A stretch of DNA of 64,000 nt from Citrobacter sp. Marseille-Q6884. GTDB taxonomy: Bacteria; Pseudomonadota; Gammaproteobacteria; Enterobacterales; Enterobacteriaceae. Positions 62,701 through 64,000 of the stretch are shown piece by piece; within the stretch, counting starts at the first letter, position 1; each line of letters starts with the position of its first letter. The stretch is taken from the NCBI RefSeq assembly GCF_945906775.1, contig NZ_CAMDRE010000002.1:930001-994000 (forward strand), read 5' to 3'. A program made the position numbers and the translations under genes. The notes under the pieces were generated by a model, which saw only the letters and a program-made list of their open reading frames with translations, was not told where the DNA came from and searched no databases.

Positions 62701-63975
62701 TTACCCCGGATAAATACCGCGGTCTTTACGTGCCAGCAGAATACGCTCACAAGCCACGATATAGGCTGCGGTACGCAGGGAGCAGGATTTCTCTGCCGCT
62801 TTCTCCCACACGTGCACCATGGCATCGGTCATGATTTTATCCATGCGATTGTTAATCTCTTCTTCGCTCCAGAAGAAGCTCGCCATGTCCTGAACCCATT
62901 CGAAGTAACTGACGGTTACACCACCGGCGTTACAAATAACGTCAGGGACGACGATGATGCCACGGCTTGCCAGCACGTCGTCTGCATCCGGGTACGTCGG
63001 GCCGTTTGCGCCTTCGAGAACCAGCTTACAGGTCAGTATTTCTGCACGATGGCGGGTAATTTGGCCTTCGAGCGCGGCAGGGATCAGAATATCCATCTCC
63101 AGGCTCCAGAAGGATTCGCTGGCGATGGTTTCTGCACCCGGGAAGCCAGCAATTTGTTTGTGCTCCAGCTGCCAGGCGGTGAGTGCGGCCATGTCGATAC
63201 CGGTGGAGTTAAACAGCGTCGCGGTATGATCCTGGATCGCCACAACGCGAGCGCCAGCGCTGGCGAACAGGCGAGCGGCTTCACTTCCCACGTTACCAAA
63301 ACCTTGTACCGCCACGCGAGCGCCTTCAACGGTGATATTGGCACGGCGGGCAACTTCCAGACCGCTGACGAACACACCGCGACCGGTCGCTTTATCACGG
63401 CCTAACGAACCGCCGAGGTGGATAGGTTTACCGGTGACCACACTGGTCACGGTGGTGCCGTGGTTCATGGAGTAAGTATCCATCATCCACGCCATGACTT
63501 TGCCGTTGGTACCGACATCTGGCGCAGGAATATCTTTCTGTGGCCCGATGATAATGCCGATTTCGCTGGTATAGCGGCGGGTTAAACGCTCCAGTTCACC
63601 TTCAGACAGCGAGAACGGATCAACGCGAACGCCACCTTTAGCACCGCCGTACGGCAGGTTCAGTGCTGCGCATTTGACGGTCATCCATGCAGACAGGGCC
63701 ATCACTTCATTAAGATCAACATCAGGATGATAACGCACACCGCCTTTGCCTGGGCCTCGGGAGAGGTTGTGCTGCACGCGATATCCTTCGAAATGGCGGA
63801 TACTACCGTCATCCATTTGAACCGGAATATCGACAATCAGGGCGCGTTTTGGGTGACGCAGGGTATCCACCCAATGGGAAAGTTCGCCCAGGTAAGGGGC
63901 CACACGCTCGATTTGTTGCAGGTAGGTATTCCAGGCAGATGTGCTGCTATCTGAAGCGTAAGATAACTTATCCAT
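62701..63975 (-). CDS. Glu/Leu/Phe/Val dehydrogenase (STM1795-type GDH)
   Basis: 424 residues. Catalytic Lys region NLPYGGAKGGVRVDP (about 105-119), dinucleotide-binding GFGNVGSEAARLFASAGA (about 215-232). The length and sequence fit NAD-linked hexameric glutamate dehydrogenases, not the 447-residue NADP-dependent GdhA of E. coli, which is elsewhere. Salmonella has a GDH homologue next to treA. Probable reaction: reversible oxidative deamination of glutamate; cofactor is inferred. Confidence 0.9.
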   Translation of the reverse strand: MDKLSYASDSSTSAWNTYLQQIERVAPYLGELSHWVDTLRHPKRALIVDIPVQMDDGSIRHFEGYRVQHNLSRGPGKGGVRYHPDVDLNEVMALSAWMTVKCAALNLPYGGAKGGVRVDPFSLSEGELERLTRRYTSEIGIIIGPQKDIPAPDVGTNGKVMAWMMDTYSMNHGTTVTSVVTGKPIHLGGSLGRDKATGRGVFVSGLEVARRANITVEGARVAVQGFGNVGSEAARLFASAGARVVAIQDHTATLFNSTGIDMAALTAWQLEHKQIAGFPGAETIASESFWSLEMDILIPAALEGQITRHRAEILTCKLVLEGANGPTYPDADDVLASRGIIVVPDVICNAGGVTVSYFEWVQDMASFFWSEEEINNRMDKIMTDAMVHVWEKAAEKSCSLRTAAYIVACERILLARKDRGIYPG

Positions 63976-64000
63976 GATAAACCTTAGTTATAAAAGTAAT

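Overview
The window is a chromosomal segment of an enteric gamma-proteobacterium, most likely Citrobacter or a close relative. Nearly every gene is recognisable as an orthologue of an Escherichia coli or Salmonella gene, and the order combines the two. kdgR-mgrB-cspC, manXYZ-yoaE, sdaA-pabB, fadD-rnd, minCDE, fadR-ycgB-dadAX and treA-dhaMLK are as in E. coli. Some items are Salmonella-like: a second FtsI-type transpeptidase after cspC (PBP3SAL type), an NsrR-controlled DUF1971 gene beside dsbB, a GDH-family gene beyond treA, and the rnd/min junction. No rRNA, tRNA, insertion sequence, prophage or CRISPR array was found.

Layout. 1-8.7 kb: yebQ, kdgR, yobH, mgrB, yebO, yobF-cspC, the extra PBP3, rlmA, then mntP with its Mn riboswitch and upstream MntR and Fur sites, and yobD. 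8.7-19.3 kb: manXYZ (mannose PTS), yoaE, pdeD, sdaA, nudL-pabB, yoaH, yoaB. 19.4-25.9 kb: yoaA, tsaB, yeaY, fadD, rnd. 25.9-33.5 kb: a catabolic island yeaV-yeaW-aldehyde dehydrogenase-yeaX plus dmlA/dmlR, which together form a complete route from carnitine to pyruvate. 33.6-49.7 kb: minCDE, ycgLMN, the NsrR gene, dsbB, nhaB, fadR, ycgB, dadAX, cvrA, ldcA, emtA, ycgR, ymgE. 49.8-56.3 kb: a six-gene leftward operon of a periplasmic binding protein, FecCD-type permease, ATPase, methyltransferase, ModD and TonB-dependent receptor, preceded by a ModE-like operator. 56.4-61.5 kb: treA and dhaKLM. 61.8-64 kb: an AT-rich orphan membrane-protein gene and a GDH-family dehydrogenase.

The most interesting item is the 49.8-56.3 kb operon. 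A TonB receptor, a FecCD/Btu-type importer, ModD and a methyltransferase behind a ModE-type palindrome suggest uptake and processing of a chelated form of molybdenum (or tungsten). The function is inferred; the gene content, the overlaps and the palindrome are directly visible. Second is the carnitine island: the extra aldehyde dehydrogenase between yeaW and yeaX, with dmlA next door, closes a pathway that is incomplete in E. coli K-12. Also notable are the paired operators upstream of dhaK with no dhaR in the window, and a 51-bp palindrome holding a near-ideal NsrR site.

Starts were moved inward from the longest reading frame wherever a Shine-Dalgarno sequence or the family length favoured it; the reasons are in each entry. 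Regulatory sites were found by eye against remembered consensus sequences and are not scored.
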